Shown: one piece after another, positions 1 to 5,682 of the stretch | Layout: each line of letters starts with the position of its first letter | How positions within the stretch are numbered: the first letter of the stretch is position 1 | Assembly (NCBI GenBank): GCA_964462125.1 | Contig: CAYWXT010000075.1 | Coordinates: 1-22,247 of the forward strand | Reading direction: 5' to 3' | Source of the DNA: JAWLFY01 sp964462125 | GTDB lineage: Bacteria > Planctomycetota > Planctomycetia > Pirellulales > Pirellulaceae | Length of the DNA: 22,247 bases | Program-made: the position numbers and the translations under genes | The notes under the pieces: model-generated | Seen by the model: the letters and a program-made list of their open reading frames with translations, nothing else | The model's database searches: none | Told to the model about the DNA's origin: nothing

Positions 1-30
1 CGCTTTCACTCTGGCTCCCTTCTCCCCCGA

Positions 31-55
31 AAGAGACGCAAGTGGTGCTTGCGTC
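31..55 (-). terminator. Probable Rho-independent terminator of parDE
   Basis: A perfect 8-bp inverted repeat (GACGCAAG at 35-42, CTTGCGTC at 48-55) with a 5-nt loop lies 13 bp past the parE stop codon. Read on the minus strand, the stem is followed by a pyrimidine-rich TCTCTTTC tract. The T-run is imperfect, so it could instead be a simple 3'-end stabilising hairpin. Confidence 0.6.
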
Positions 56-68
56 ACCAAATCAGCCG

Positions 69-449
69 CTACTGCTTGCAGCGAGCCACTTTCAGCTTCT
101 GGTGAAGGATCTCGACTTCTCGCTTCAAAGTCGGTTCGAGTTCAGCTAGCCGTTCCGGGATGTCCTGAGCAGCGTGGATGACTGCCAAAACGATGATCAG
201 ATCCGCTTGTCGGTCGCAGACGAACAGGTGCTTGTTGACGCGATAGAAGCAAAAGTCGGAGTGGAACTCCGGGTGAGGCCGAAGCAAGTCTGGCTCATCC
301 TGGATTCGAAGCAGCCCGGCCTCCAGATCGTCGATGTAGCGCCGAGCGACCTTCTTGCCCCAATTCTCGATGGAGAACTGCTCGATATCGTCGATGGCCG
401 CCAGAGCGGAATGGGTGAGGGCTATCCTTGGCGATTTTTTGGCACTCAC
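69..449 (-). CDS. parE: ParE/RelE-superfamily toxin of a type II toxin-antitoxin system
   Basis: The 126-aa product has the layout of ParE toxins: an N-terminal helical hairpin with WGKKVARRYIDDLE around residues 30-43, a conserved DEPDLLRPHPEF turn, then beta strands ending in YRVNKHLFVCD and LIIVLAVIHAAQD. Known ParE toxins poison DNA gyrase, while RelE relatives cleave mRNA; the sequence alone does not settle the target. The start is GTG at 447-449, overlapping the parD stop as GTGA, so toxin translation is coupled to antitoxin translation. A basic tail of about 25 residues follows the toxin core. The gene ends before a terminator-like hairpin, making a self-contained cassette. The family call is firm; the gyrase target is inferred from family name only. 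Confidence 0.88.
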   Translation of the reverse strand: MSAKKSPRIALTHSALAAIDDIEQFSIENWGKKVARRYIDDLEAGLLRIQDEPDLLRPHPEFHSDFCFYRVNKHLFVCDRQADLIIVLAVIHAAQDIPERLAELEPTLKREVEILHQKLKVARCKQ

Positions 450-694
450 GAACGGGCTTTCTTCATGGCCTTTCGGAGGTCGCCGGTGAATTCCACGGTT
501 CGGCCTTCGATGGCATCTTGGTAGCCAGCCAGGATGGCATCGCGAGACTCGGCAGCTTCCTTCTTGAGCTTCAGCTGACGCAGGACGTCTCGAACGAACT
601 CGCTGGGAGTGGCGTAGAGCGTGCCGTCGCCGCAGTTTTCATCGATGAAAGCCCGCAGTTCGTCGGTAAGCGATAGATTGAGCGAGTTGGCCAT
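446..694 (-). CDS. parD: ParD-type ribbon-helix-helix antitoxin
   Basis: The 82-aa product begins MANSLNLSLTDELRAFIDE and continues with ATPSEFVRDVLRQLK, the beta strand-helix-helix layout of ParD/CopG DNA-binding antitoxins. The C-terminal part, with a typical FTGDLRKAMKKAR, would wrap the toxin. Family members bind their own promoter and neutralise ParE. The frame is open upstream to 769, but that longer start lies upstream of a good promoter (726-754), and an AAGGAG Shine-Dalgarno at about 703-708 sits at the right distance from the ATG at 692-694, so the shorter start is chosen. The last 4 bases overlap the parE start. Confidence 0.9.
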   Translation of the reverse strand: MANSLNLSLTDELRAFIDENCGDGTLYATPSEFVRDVLRQLKLKKEAAESRDAILAGYQDAIEGRTVEFTGDLRKAMKKARS

Positions 695-725
695 GGAACA
701 GGTTCTCCTTGAGTAGCTCCCTCCA

Positions 726-754
726 AGGATAACATTTGTGACTTTATTCGTCAA
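726..754 (-). promoter_or_regulatory. Sigma-70-type promoter of parDE with possible ParD operator
   Basis: On the minus strand a TTGACG -35 box (749-754) is separated by 17 bp from a TATCCT -10 box (726-731). Transcription would begin near 719, just ahead of the parD Shine-Dalgarno. An inverted repeat TGAC-7 nt-GTCA (739-753) overlaps the spacer and -35 box, a sensible place for an autoregulatory ParD site. ParD binding is inferred from the family. Confidence 0.65.
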
Positions 755-765
755 TATTCGCCATA

Positions 766-1089
766 TCATGGGCTTTCGAGCAGAGCATTGAGCCGCTTGA
801 AAGCTTCTTCGAAGCGATCAAGGGTTTTCCCACTCGCCGCGATCTTCTTTTGGAGGCTCACCGAGTTTTCCGCCAAGTACCGAGCTGGCCGGTAATGATT
901 GAATCGCTGTCCGTTATTCAACGGGTTTTCCTTGAAGTGTCTTGGTTCAGCGGGCTCGGAGGTATTGCTGCTGGGCGCGGGCGTCGAAGTGTCAAGCTGG
1001 GGACAGTGCCTGTCAAGCTGGGGACAGTGCCTGTCAAGCTGGGGACAGTGCCTGTCAAGCTGGGGACAGTGCCCGATTATGGCCGTCAT
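766..1089 (-). CDS. Unidentified small ORF with tandem-repeat N-terminus (possibly a remnant)
   Basis: A 107-aa reading frame starts at an ATG just beyond the tRNA-Arg gene. Residues about 6-33 are four runs of a 7-residue unit (HCPQLDR) encoded by the 21-bp tandem repeats. Next comes a Ser/Pro-rich linker. The last 60 residues look like a normal protein tail: KENPLNNGQRFNHYRPARYL, then an amphipathic LQKKIAASGKTLDRFEEAFKRLNALL. I do not recognise the family. The repeat stays in frame only because 21 is divisible by 3, so it may be non-coding, with the true gene (or the 3' remnant of one) starting inside. No clear ribosome binding site is visible. The stop lies 12 bp before the parDE -35 box. 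Confidence 0.4.
   Translation of the reverse strand: MTAIIGHCPQLDRHCPQLDRHCPQLDRHCPQLDTSTPAPSSNTSEPAEPRHFKENPLNNGQRFNHYRPARYLAENSVSLQKKIAASGKTLDRFEEAFKRLNALLESP
990..1073. repeat. Four perfect tandem copies of a 21-bp repeat
   Basis: Identical units occupy 990-1010, 1011-1031, 1032-1052 and 1053-1073. Each begins TGTCAAGCTG and ends GGGGACAGTGCC. Within a unit CTGTC and GACAG form a 5-bp inverted repeat around an 8-nt centre, so each copy could make a small hairpin. There are no spacers of differing sequence, so this is not CRISPR. From memory, similar GGGGACAGT-type motifs occur near REP-associated transposase genes, but no transposase is present here. Confidence 0.95.
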
Positions 1090-1108
1090 GAAAGTCGATG
1101 ATGCACAG

Positions 1109-1181
1109 CACCCGCGGGAGGATTCGAACCTCCGACCTAAGCTTTAGGAAAGCTCCGCTCTATCCCCTGAGCTACGCGGGC
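1109..1181 (-). tRNA. tRNA-Arg (anticodon CCU)
   Basis: The 73-nt minus-strand sequence folds as a full cloverleaf: a 7-bp acceptor stem closed by a G-U pair, a GCTC/GAGC D stem, an anticodon stem GAGCT/AGCTT with loop TTCCTAA (anticodon CCT, reading AGG), a short variable region, and a T arm GGAGG-TTCGAAT-CCTCC. The discriminator base is G and CCA is not encoded. The gene lies between the tandem repeats and a palindromic element, consistent with a tRNA-adjacent insertion hotspot. Confidence 0.95.
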
Positions 1182-1287
1182 GTGGTTGCCCGGCAGGAGA
1201 ACGCGACCAATTGGGCTCACGTTCCCTCGACGTCAGAAGTGTACCCGGTTCGGCGGCAGACGGAATGGGCGTCGCACCGCGGACGTC

Positions 1288-1304
1288 GGGACTTCGAAAG
1301 TCCC
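1288..1304. repeat. Short perfect hairpin
   Basis: GGGACTT and AAGTCCC form a perfect 7-bp stem with a 3-nt CGA loop. No T-run follows on either strand, so it is not called a terminator. Confidence 0.6.
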
Positions 1305-1329
1305 ATCACGAGTCTCATCACGGGAGTGG

Positions 1330-1399
1330 ACCACGAAGGGGCACGAAGAAGAGGGGGGAAGGGTCTGGGACCTTCGTGATTCTTCGTGTCCTTCGTGGT
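1330..1399. repeat. Long near-perfect palindromic intergenic element
   Basis: The left arm (1330-1350, starting ACCACGAAGG) is the reverse complement of the right arm (1380-1399, ending CCTTCGTGGT) apart from one mismatch and one extra base. The arms are about 20 bp around a 29-nt centre. From general knowledge, elements with these CACGAAG/CTTCGTG arms recur in intergenic DNA of planctomycetes and some other phyla. It could act as a strong RNA hairpin or be a small non-autonomous mobile element. Confidence 0.8.
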
Positions 1400-1600
1400 G
1401 ACCCCATTCGCGCGCCGACCGTCGACAGACCATCGCAATGGCACGGACTGTCAGCCGCCGGTGTCGGTACAACGAATTCTGCCGGATCCTGTTGTGGCTT
1501 TCCAAGCCTTCGGTGGCGGGGCCACAATGGGTTGCCGGGCGTTCGGTTGACCCTCGTCCGTGCACCTGTACCTTCCCTTCACTTGGACTGGACCAGCCGT

Positions 1601-2668
1601 ATGCCTTCCCCTTGCGATGAAGCTGTCTATCGCATTCTCGACGCGTCGGCGAATCGCGCGGCGGAGGGGTTGCGGACGATGGAGGAGTTTGCACGCTTCG
1701 TCGAGGACGATCCGCGGTTGTCGGAGCGTCTCAAGTCGCTTCGCCATCAGCTGGCCGGAGCGATGGGGCGTCTGGCTCGCCCGAGACTGTTGGCCGCGCG
1801 GGATACAGCAGGCGATGTCGGGACGGTGATCGCACATGCCGAGGAGTATCGACGGACGAGCATGGCGGAGGTGATGGCGGCCTCGGCGGCGCGGACGCAG
1901 CAATCCCTGCGGTGTCTGGAGGAGTACGGCAAGACGATCGATCCCCGTCTGGGGGCGTTGATTGAGCAGCTCCGATACGACTGTTACGAGGTGGCCGCGG
2001 AACTGGAGTTGAGGATGGAGCCGGATCGTCGACGCCAGCGATTGAACGCCAGCGTGCTGTATGTGTTGCTCGATGCCGATCGGTCCGCCGAAGCGTTTAC
2101 CGAACGCGTTCGCTGCCTCGCGGCCGCCGGCGTCGATATCTTTCAACTCCGCGACCATTCCCGCGATGATCGGACGCTGTATGAACGAGCCTGTTTGGGC
2201 ACTCGCATCGCGCGGGAAGCGGAATCGCTGTTCATCGTCAACGACCGCGTGGATCTGGCGGTGGCTGCCGACGCCGATGGTGTTCACGTCGGCCAGGACG
2301 AGTTGCCGGCCGCCGCGGCGCGACAGATCGTGGGACCGCAACGCTTGGTGGGTGTCTCCACCCATTCGCTGCCGCAAGCGCGGGCGGCGGTTGTCGAAGG
2401 GGCAGACTACATTGGCTGTGGGCCGATGTTTCCGGGTCCCACCAAGCCATTCGACGTCTACGTTGGCCCGGCATTGTTGGAACAGGTTGCCAATGAAGTG
2501 ACGTTGCCGGCGTTCGCGATCGGCGGGATCACGTCGGACAACCTCGACCAAGTTCTTGCAGCAGGGGTTCGCCGGATCGCGGTCACCTCGGCGATCGGTG
2601 CGGCGGCGGACCCGGCGACCGCGGCACGGGAGCTGAAAGGGCGGTTAGCCGAGTCCGCAGCTTCCTAG
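1601..2668 (+). CDS. thiE: Thiamine phosphate synthase with N-terminal extension domain
   Basis: The enzyme joins HMP-pyrophosphate to the thiazole phosphate to make thiamine phosphate in the cytoplasm. The product is 355 aa, against about 210-220 for a plain ThiE. Residues 1-145 form a helical extension (YRILDASANRAAEGLRTMEEFARF) like that of long ThiE proteins in cyanobacteria. Residues about 149-355 are the TIM-barrel synthase: FQLRD (181-185), VND (213-215), DGVHVGQDELP (226-236), GVSTHS (251-256), GCGPMFPGPTK (272-282), AFAIGGI (304-310). The pyrophosphate-contacting Lys usually found in QLRxK is His186 here, while Lys282 is kept. ATG 1601 is chosen because family similarity begins there; no clear Shine-Dalgarno precedes it. 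It ends 68 bp from the convergent tlpA-like gene. Confidence 0.92.
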   Translation: MPSPCDEAVYRILDASANRAAEGLRTMEEFARFVEDDPRLSERLKSLRHQLAGAMGRLARPRLLAARDTAGDVGTVIAHAEEYRRTSMAEVMAASAARTQQSLRCLEEYGKTIDPRLGALIEQLRYDCYEVAAELELRMEPDRRRQRLNASVLYVLLDADRSAEAFTERVRCLAAAGVDIFQLRDHSRDDRTLYERACLGTRIAREAESLFIVNDRVDLAVAADADGVHVGQDELPAAAARQIVGPQRLVGVSTHSLPQARAAVVEGADYIGCGPMFPGPTKPFDVYVGPALLEQVANEVTLPAFAIGGITSDNLDQVLAAGVRRIAVTSAIGAAADPATAARELKGRLAESAAS

Positions 2669-2736
2669 GGAGAGTCGACGCGTTTCGAATCGAACCGTGA
2701 TGCTTTACACGTCGCGAAAGAAGATCGGATGCGAGT

Positions 2737-3450
2737 TCACGACGGCAGCAGCGTATGGAGGGCAGCTTCGATTTCCGAAACGGTCTCCGGGGTGTATCCT
2801 TCCCAGACCCCCGCGATCTTGCCTTCACCGTCGATCAGGATCGACGTGGGAAAGTAAAGGGATGGTTGGTCGAGACGTTCGGCCGTGCTGCGGCGCGTGA
2901 GCCCACGAGGGTCGGCATAGGCGGGACTGGACACCTCTTGGGCGTCGAAGTAACCGGAGGTTTTCTCCCACAAGACTTCAAAAGTATCGGGTCGACCCTC
3001 GCAGGAAACCGGGACGAAGCGAAACCTTGGATGCTCAGCGAACTCCGACGCCATCTCGGCAAGCTCTGGATATTCGATTTGACAGGGCGGGCACCAAGTG
3101 CCCCAGAAGTGGAGCAGAACCACGCGATCGCCGACGTGGGCCAGGGGGGGGAGTTGGAGCCCGTCGGAGAGTTCCACCAGATCAAACTCGGGCGCCGGCT
3201 TACCAACGGCCGCATGCTTCCCATTGGTCGGTTGATGCAGCAAGATGGCGGCCATGATCCCCGCGATCAGGATGATCGGCAGCCACCAGAGTCCTCCTAC
3301 CAGCTGCTTCGAGCGCCCTGATCGACTCGGTCGAATCTCTCGGGTGCTGTCCGACCCTTCTTCCCGGCGCGGGCCTTCTTCCCGGCTTGGGCCCTCCTCC
3401 CGGCTTGGGCCACTATGCTGGAGCGGGGATGTTAACGCTGAATCACCCAT
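2737..3450 (-). CDS. Membrane-anchored TlpA/ResA-type thiol-disulfide oxidoreductase
   Basis: The 237-aa protein has a charged N-terminus (1-48), one membrane segment (about 50-71, LVGGLWWLPIILIAGIMAAILL), and a thioredoxin-fold domain facing the periplasm (about 82-237). The active site is WCPPC with the Cys pair at 120 and 123, and the cis-Pro loop is YFPTSILID with Pro201. Such proteins reduce or exchange disulfides on exported proteins, for example during cytochrome c maturation; the partner is unknown here. Residues 14-31 are three copies of a 6-residue unit (GPSREE), encoded by an 18-bp tandem repeat at 3355-3408. The ATG at 3450 overlaps the divergent neighbour's start by 22 bp, so one of the two starts may be misplaced. 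No other Met precedes the membrane segment. Confidence 0.85.
   Translation of the reverse strand: MGDSALTSPLQHSGPSREEGPSREEGPRREEGSDSTREIRPSRSGRSKQLVGGLWWLPIILIAGIMAAILLHQPTNGKHAAVGKPAPEFDLVELSDGLQLPPLAHVGDRVVLLHFWGTWCPPCQIEYPELAEMASEFAEHPRFRFVPVSCEGRPDTFEVLWEKTSGYFDAQEVSSPAYADPRGLTRRSTAERLDQPSLYFPTSILIDGEGKIAGVWEGYTPETVSEIEAALHTLLPS
3355..3408. repeat. 18-bp tandem repeat, three copies, in the tlpA-like N-terminus
   Basis: Three 18-bp units (3355-3372, 3373-3390, 3391-3408) share the core CTTCCCGGC or CTCCCGGC and encode Gly-Pro-(Ser/Arg)-Arg-Glu-Glu on the minus strand. They differ by a few substitutions. Confidence 0.85.
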
Positions 3451-4433
3451 CTCGGATTATTTGTTTCGTGCGATTGCTTGACCATCACTCCTTCGCCTGC
3501 CTGACACTCCTTCTGTTGGTAATGCCCGAAACGGTGGGGACATCCGCCGCGGAAACGACCCCGGTTCCGGGTGAAACGCAGTTGGGCGAACCCAAATTGA
3601 CCGAGAGCAGTGGACTGGTGGCGTCGGCCGTTGGACCGGACCGATTTTGGAGCCATAACGATTCCGGTGGCCGGCCGCAGCTGTTTGCCTTCGATGCCCG
3701 TTCGGGCCGGAAGACGGGTGAGTGCCGGCTGCAGGGAGCGTCCGCGATCGATTGGGAAGACATGGCAGGCTACCGGGAAGGGAACATCGCGAGGCTGTTG
3801 GTGGCCGATTGCGGCGACAATGACTCCCGCCGCAAATCCATTTCTTTGTACCTGTTCGATGAACCCGACCCTGACCAGATCGTCAACGTGGAAGCCTTTC
3901 GCCGCATTGTGGTCCGCTACCCCGACGGCCCACGCGACTGTGAAGCGGTCGCGGTCGACACCGAACGGGGGGAGATCGTGATGATCGAAAAGGCCTGGAC
4001 CCCTCTGGCTGGAATCTACGTGATCCCGCTGCCGCCGCGTGACCCCGAGACCGAGGCGCGTCCTGGTGAACAAGCCAATCAGATCCAGATCGAAGCGAAG
4101 CGGGTCGGTACGGTCAACATTCCTCTGATCACCGGGATGGACATCGAGGCGGCCTCGGGCGACTTCTGGGTGGTGCAATATTTCCAGGCGTTCCATTATC
4201 GATGCGACCGGCGAGATGAACCGGTGGCAACGCAGTTGATGAGGGTTGCCGAGGGGTTCGACGTGCCGCGGTGGCGGCAGATCGAAGCGATCGCGGTCGA
4301 GGATCCCGAACGCATTTGGGTCACCACCGAAGGATCACCGGCACGGATGGGAAGGCTGCGTCTTGACCGAAGCGATCCTGCCGAACCGTCCGGGGACGAG
4401 TCGGACGCGAGTGCTCGGGACCGGGCGAAGTGA
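3429..4433 (+). CDS. Secreted propeller-like protein of unknown function
   Basis: The 334-aa product has a plausible signal peptide: a hydrophobic segment CLTLLLLVMPE at about residues 24-34, then GTSAAE as cleavage region. The mature part has repeated beta-rich motifs such as DRFWSHNDSGGRPQLFAFD, SAIDWEDMA, LLVADCGDND and DCEAVAVD, resembling secreted beta-propeller or phytase-like proteins that may bind calcium through Asp-rich loops. No catalytic motif is recognised. ATG 3429 is chosen because GGAG at 3420-3423 is correctly placed; the frame is open to 3387. It is followed after 1 bp by the CYTH gene, so the two are probably cotranscribed. Its start overlaps the divergent tlpA-like gene. 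Confidence 0.75.
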   Translation: MLTLNHPSRIICFVRLLDHHSFACLTLLLLVMPETVGTSAAETTPVPGETQLGEPKLTESSGLVASAVGPDRFWSHNDSGGRPQLFAFDARSGRKTGECRLQGASAIDWEDMAGYREGNIARLLVADCGDNDSRRKSISLYLFDEPDPDQIVNVEAFRRIVVRYPDGPRDCEAVAVDTERGEIVMIEKAWTPLAGIYVIPLPPRDPETEARPGEQANQIQIEAKRVGTVNIPLITGMDIEAASGDFWVVQYFQAFHYRCDRRDEPVATQLMRVAEGFDVPRWRQIEAIAVEDPERIWVTTEGSPARMGRLRLDRSDPAEPSGDESDASARDRAK

Positions 4434-4434
4434 G

Positions 4435-5004
4435 ATGTTCGAAGTGGAACAGAAATATCGCGTGGACGATCCGCAGAGCCTTCGCCAACGCTTGATCAAC
4501 GCCGGTGCTGTGGCAACCGCGAGCGAGTCGCACGTGGACACCTATTTCAATCATCCTTGCCGCGACTTTGCGGCAACCCGGGAGGCGCTTCGGATTCGCC
4601 GCGTCGACGGCCGACCGAGCTTGACCTACAAGGGAAACAAGCTTCCCGGGGAGATCAAGGCCCGCCGCGAGCTTCAATGGCGGCTCGACCCCGGCGATGT
4701 TGACGGGGAAAAAATGGAGACCTTGTTGAAGTTGCTCGGTTTTCGTGAGGTCGCCACCGTCCGAAAGGAACGCGAGTCGTTCGCAGCCGGTGACCCGCCG
4801 GGCGGGCTGGTGGTCACCATTGACCAGGTCGAACAGCTCGGGACCTACGCGGAAATCGAAGCGCCCCCGGCTGCACGGGAGGAGGTCGAACAGGCCCGCT
4901 GCCGGGTGGCGGCCCTCGCGGCGCAACTTTCATTGCGGGAAACGGAGCCGAAAAGCTATTTAAGACTCGTGGTCGAACGGTTGACACCGCGCCCGAATAT
5001 TTGA
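4435..5004 (+). CDS. CYTH-domain protein (class IV adenylate cyclase/thiamine-triphosphatase-like)
   Basis: The 189-aa protein begins with the CYTH signature ExExK (EVEQK at residues 3-7) and has the charged residues lining the triphosphate tunnel: LRIRRVDGRPSLTYKG near the middle, then RRELQWRL, VRKERESF, and VVTIDQVEQLGTYAEIE with the late acidic pair that binds metal. Members hydrolyse or cyclise triphosphorylated substrates such as ATP, thiamine triphosphate or inorganic triphosphate. The closest resemblance seems to be the CyaB subgroup, but the substrate cannot be told from sequence. Family length is normal (about 180 aa). The ATG comes 1 bp after the upstream stop, so translation is probably coupled. 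No transmembrane segment; cytoplasmic. Confidence 0.88.
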   Translation: MFEVEQKYRVDDPQSLRQRLINAGAVATASESHVDTYFNHPCRDFAATREALRIRRVDGRPSLTYKGNKLPGEIKARRELQWRLDPGDVDGEKMETLLKLLGFREVATVRKERESFAAGDPPGGLVVTIDQVEQLGTYAEIEAPPAAREEVEQARCRVAALAAQLSLRETEPKSYLRLVVERLTPRPNI

Positions 5005-5030
5005 CGTGATGCATACGGACCGCCTATGCT
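5001..5030 (+). promoter_or_regulatory. Predicted sigma-70-type promoter of the small Cys-rich secreted protein gene
   Basis: TTGACG (5001-5006) and TATGCT (5025-5030) are separated by 18 bp. The -35 box overlaps the stop codon of the CYTH gene. It would give a leader of about 105 nt before the ATG at 5142. Confidence 0.5.
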
Positions 5031-5141
5031 CTACACTTGTCTTCCAAGTCGCGGCTGTCACCACGCCCCCTCCCAGGGGAATCGTTCGGTCGCATGACGC
5101 TGTCGTTTTGGAATCCCTTCCTTTACTGGAGATACCCTGAG

Positions 5142-5594
5142 ATGTTGAAAAAAGCTTTTGCCTGTGTTGCCGTTCTGCTCGTCGCTGGGGCGACGGTGAT
5201 CGCCGGTGACGTGAATCTGAAAGAGGTCAAGTGTGTCGTCGCACCACGAGACGCCAAGGCCGAACAATCCGCCGAGTACCGTGACGCCAACGTCTACTTC
5301 TGCTGCGGCAATTGCAAAGGCAAGTTCACGGCCGATTCCGACAAGTTCGCCACCAAGGCCAACCATCAGCTCGTCGCGACCAAGCAGTACGAGCAGAAGT
5401 CCTGCCCGCTCAGCGGCGGGGACTTGAATCCCGAAACCGCGATCAAGGTTGCCGGCTCGAAGGTTGCCTTCTGCTGCAACAACTGCAAGGGCAAGACCGA
5501 AGCCGCTGAAGGAGAAAAGCAGCTCGAGCTGGTGTTCTCCAACGAGGCGTTTGAAAAAGGTTTCGCCAAGAAAAAGAAGAAGGACGACAGCTGA
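5142..5594 (+). CDS. Small secreted protein with two YHS/TRASH-like Cys clusters
   Basis: The 150-aa product has a clear Sec signal peptide (1-21, KKAFACVAVLLVAGATVIA then GD). The mature protein carries a duplicated motif: FCCGNCKGKF with Cys54, 55 and 58, and FCCNNCKGK with Cys111, 112 and 115. Each is preceded by a single Cys (31 and 88), giving two CxnCCxxC modules like YHS/TRASH metal-binding domains. It may bind a transition metal such as copper or zinc in the periplasm. The C-terminus is Lys-rich. ATG 5142 is preceded by GGAG at 5128-5131; an upstream frame to 5037 would bury the signal peptide. It has its own predicted promoter and terminator, so it is probably monocistronic. Confidence 0.85.
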   Translation: MLKKAFACVAVLLVAGATVIAGDVNLKEVKCVVAPRDAKAEQSAEYRDANVYFCCGNCKGKFTADSDKFATKANHQLVATKQYEQKSCPLSGGDLNPETAIKVAGSKVAFCCNNCKGKTEAAEGEKQLELVFSNEAFEKGFAKKKKKDDS

Positions 5595-5618
5595 TCGATC
5601 GCGATTGACATGACACCG

Positions 5619-5670
5619 TGACCCGATGCCCCGCCCCGATCGGGCTTCGGGTCATCGGGGTCATCGTTTT
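5619..5670 (+). terminator. Hairpin terminator between convergent genes
   Basis: Two alternative stems are present: TGACCCGA (5619-5626) with TCGGGTCA (5647-5654), and CCCCGAT (5634-5640) with ATCGGGG (5654-5660). A TTTT run at 5667-5670 follows the second. The position, 24 bp past one stop and 12 bp before the opposing stop, supports a terminator. Confidence 0.55.
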
Positions 5671-5682
5671 GTTCAACCGAGC

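Larger units (their letters stand above)
1182..1600. other. 419-bp gene-free region between tRNA-Arg and thiE
   Basis: This stretch holds two inverted repeats (1288-1304 and 1330-1399) and no convincing gene. Reading frames cross it in several phases, but they have no family resemblance and change with the palindrome. No promoter I would trust was seen for either the tRNA (minus) or thiE (plus). The in-frame extension of thiE back to 1211 is rejected because it would translate the palindrome. Confidence 0.7.

Noticed and set aside
695..769. Longer parD start at 769
   Set aside because: The extra 25 codons cover the promoter, and a good Shine-Dalgarno serves the ATG at 694.
990..1073. Possible CRISPR array
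   Set aside because: The four 21-bp units are contiguous with no variable spacers, and no cas genes are near.
1211..1600. Extended N-terminus of thiE from ATG 1211
   Set aside because: It would translate the palindromic element and shows no family resemblance; similarity starts at MPSPCDEAVYRI (1601).
1451..2551. 366-codon frame antisense to thiE
   Set aside because: Arg/His/Pro-rich composition without family features; an antisense shadow typical of GC-rich coding DNA.
2669..2736. Terminator between convergent thiE and the tlpA-like gene
   Set aside because: No stem of useful length with a T-run could be found in this 68-bp gap.
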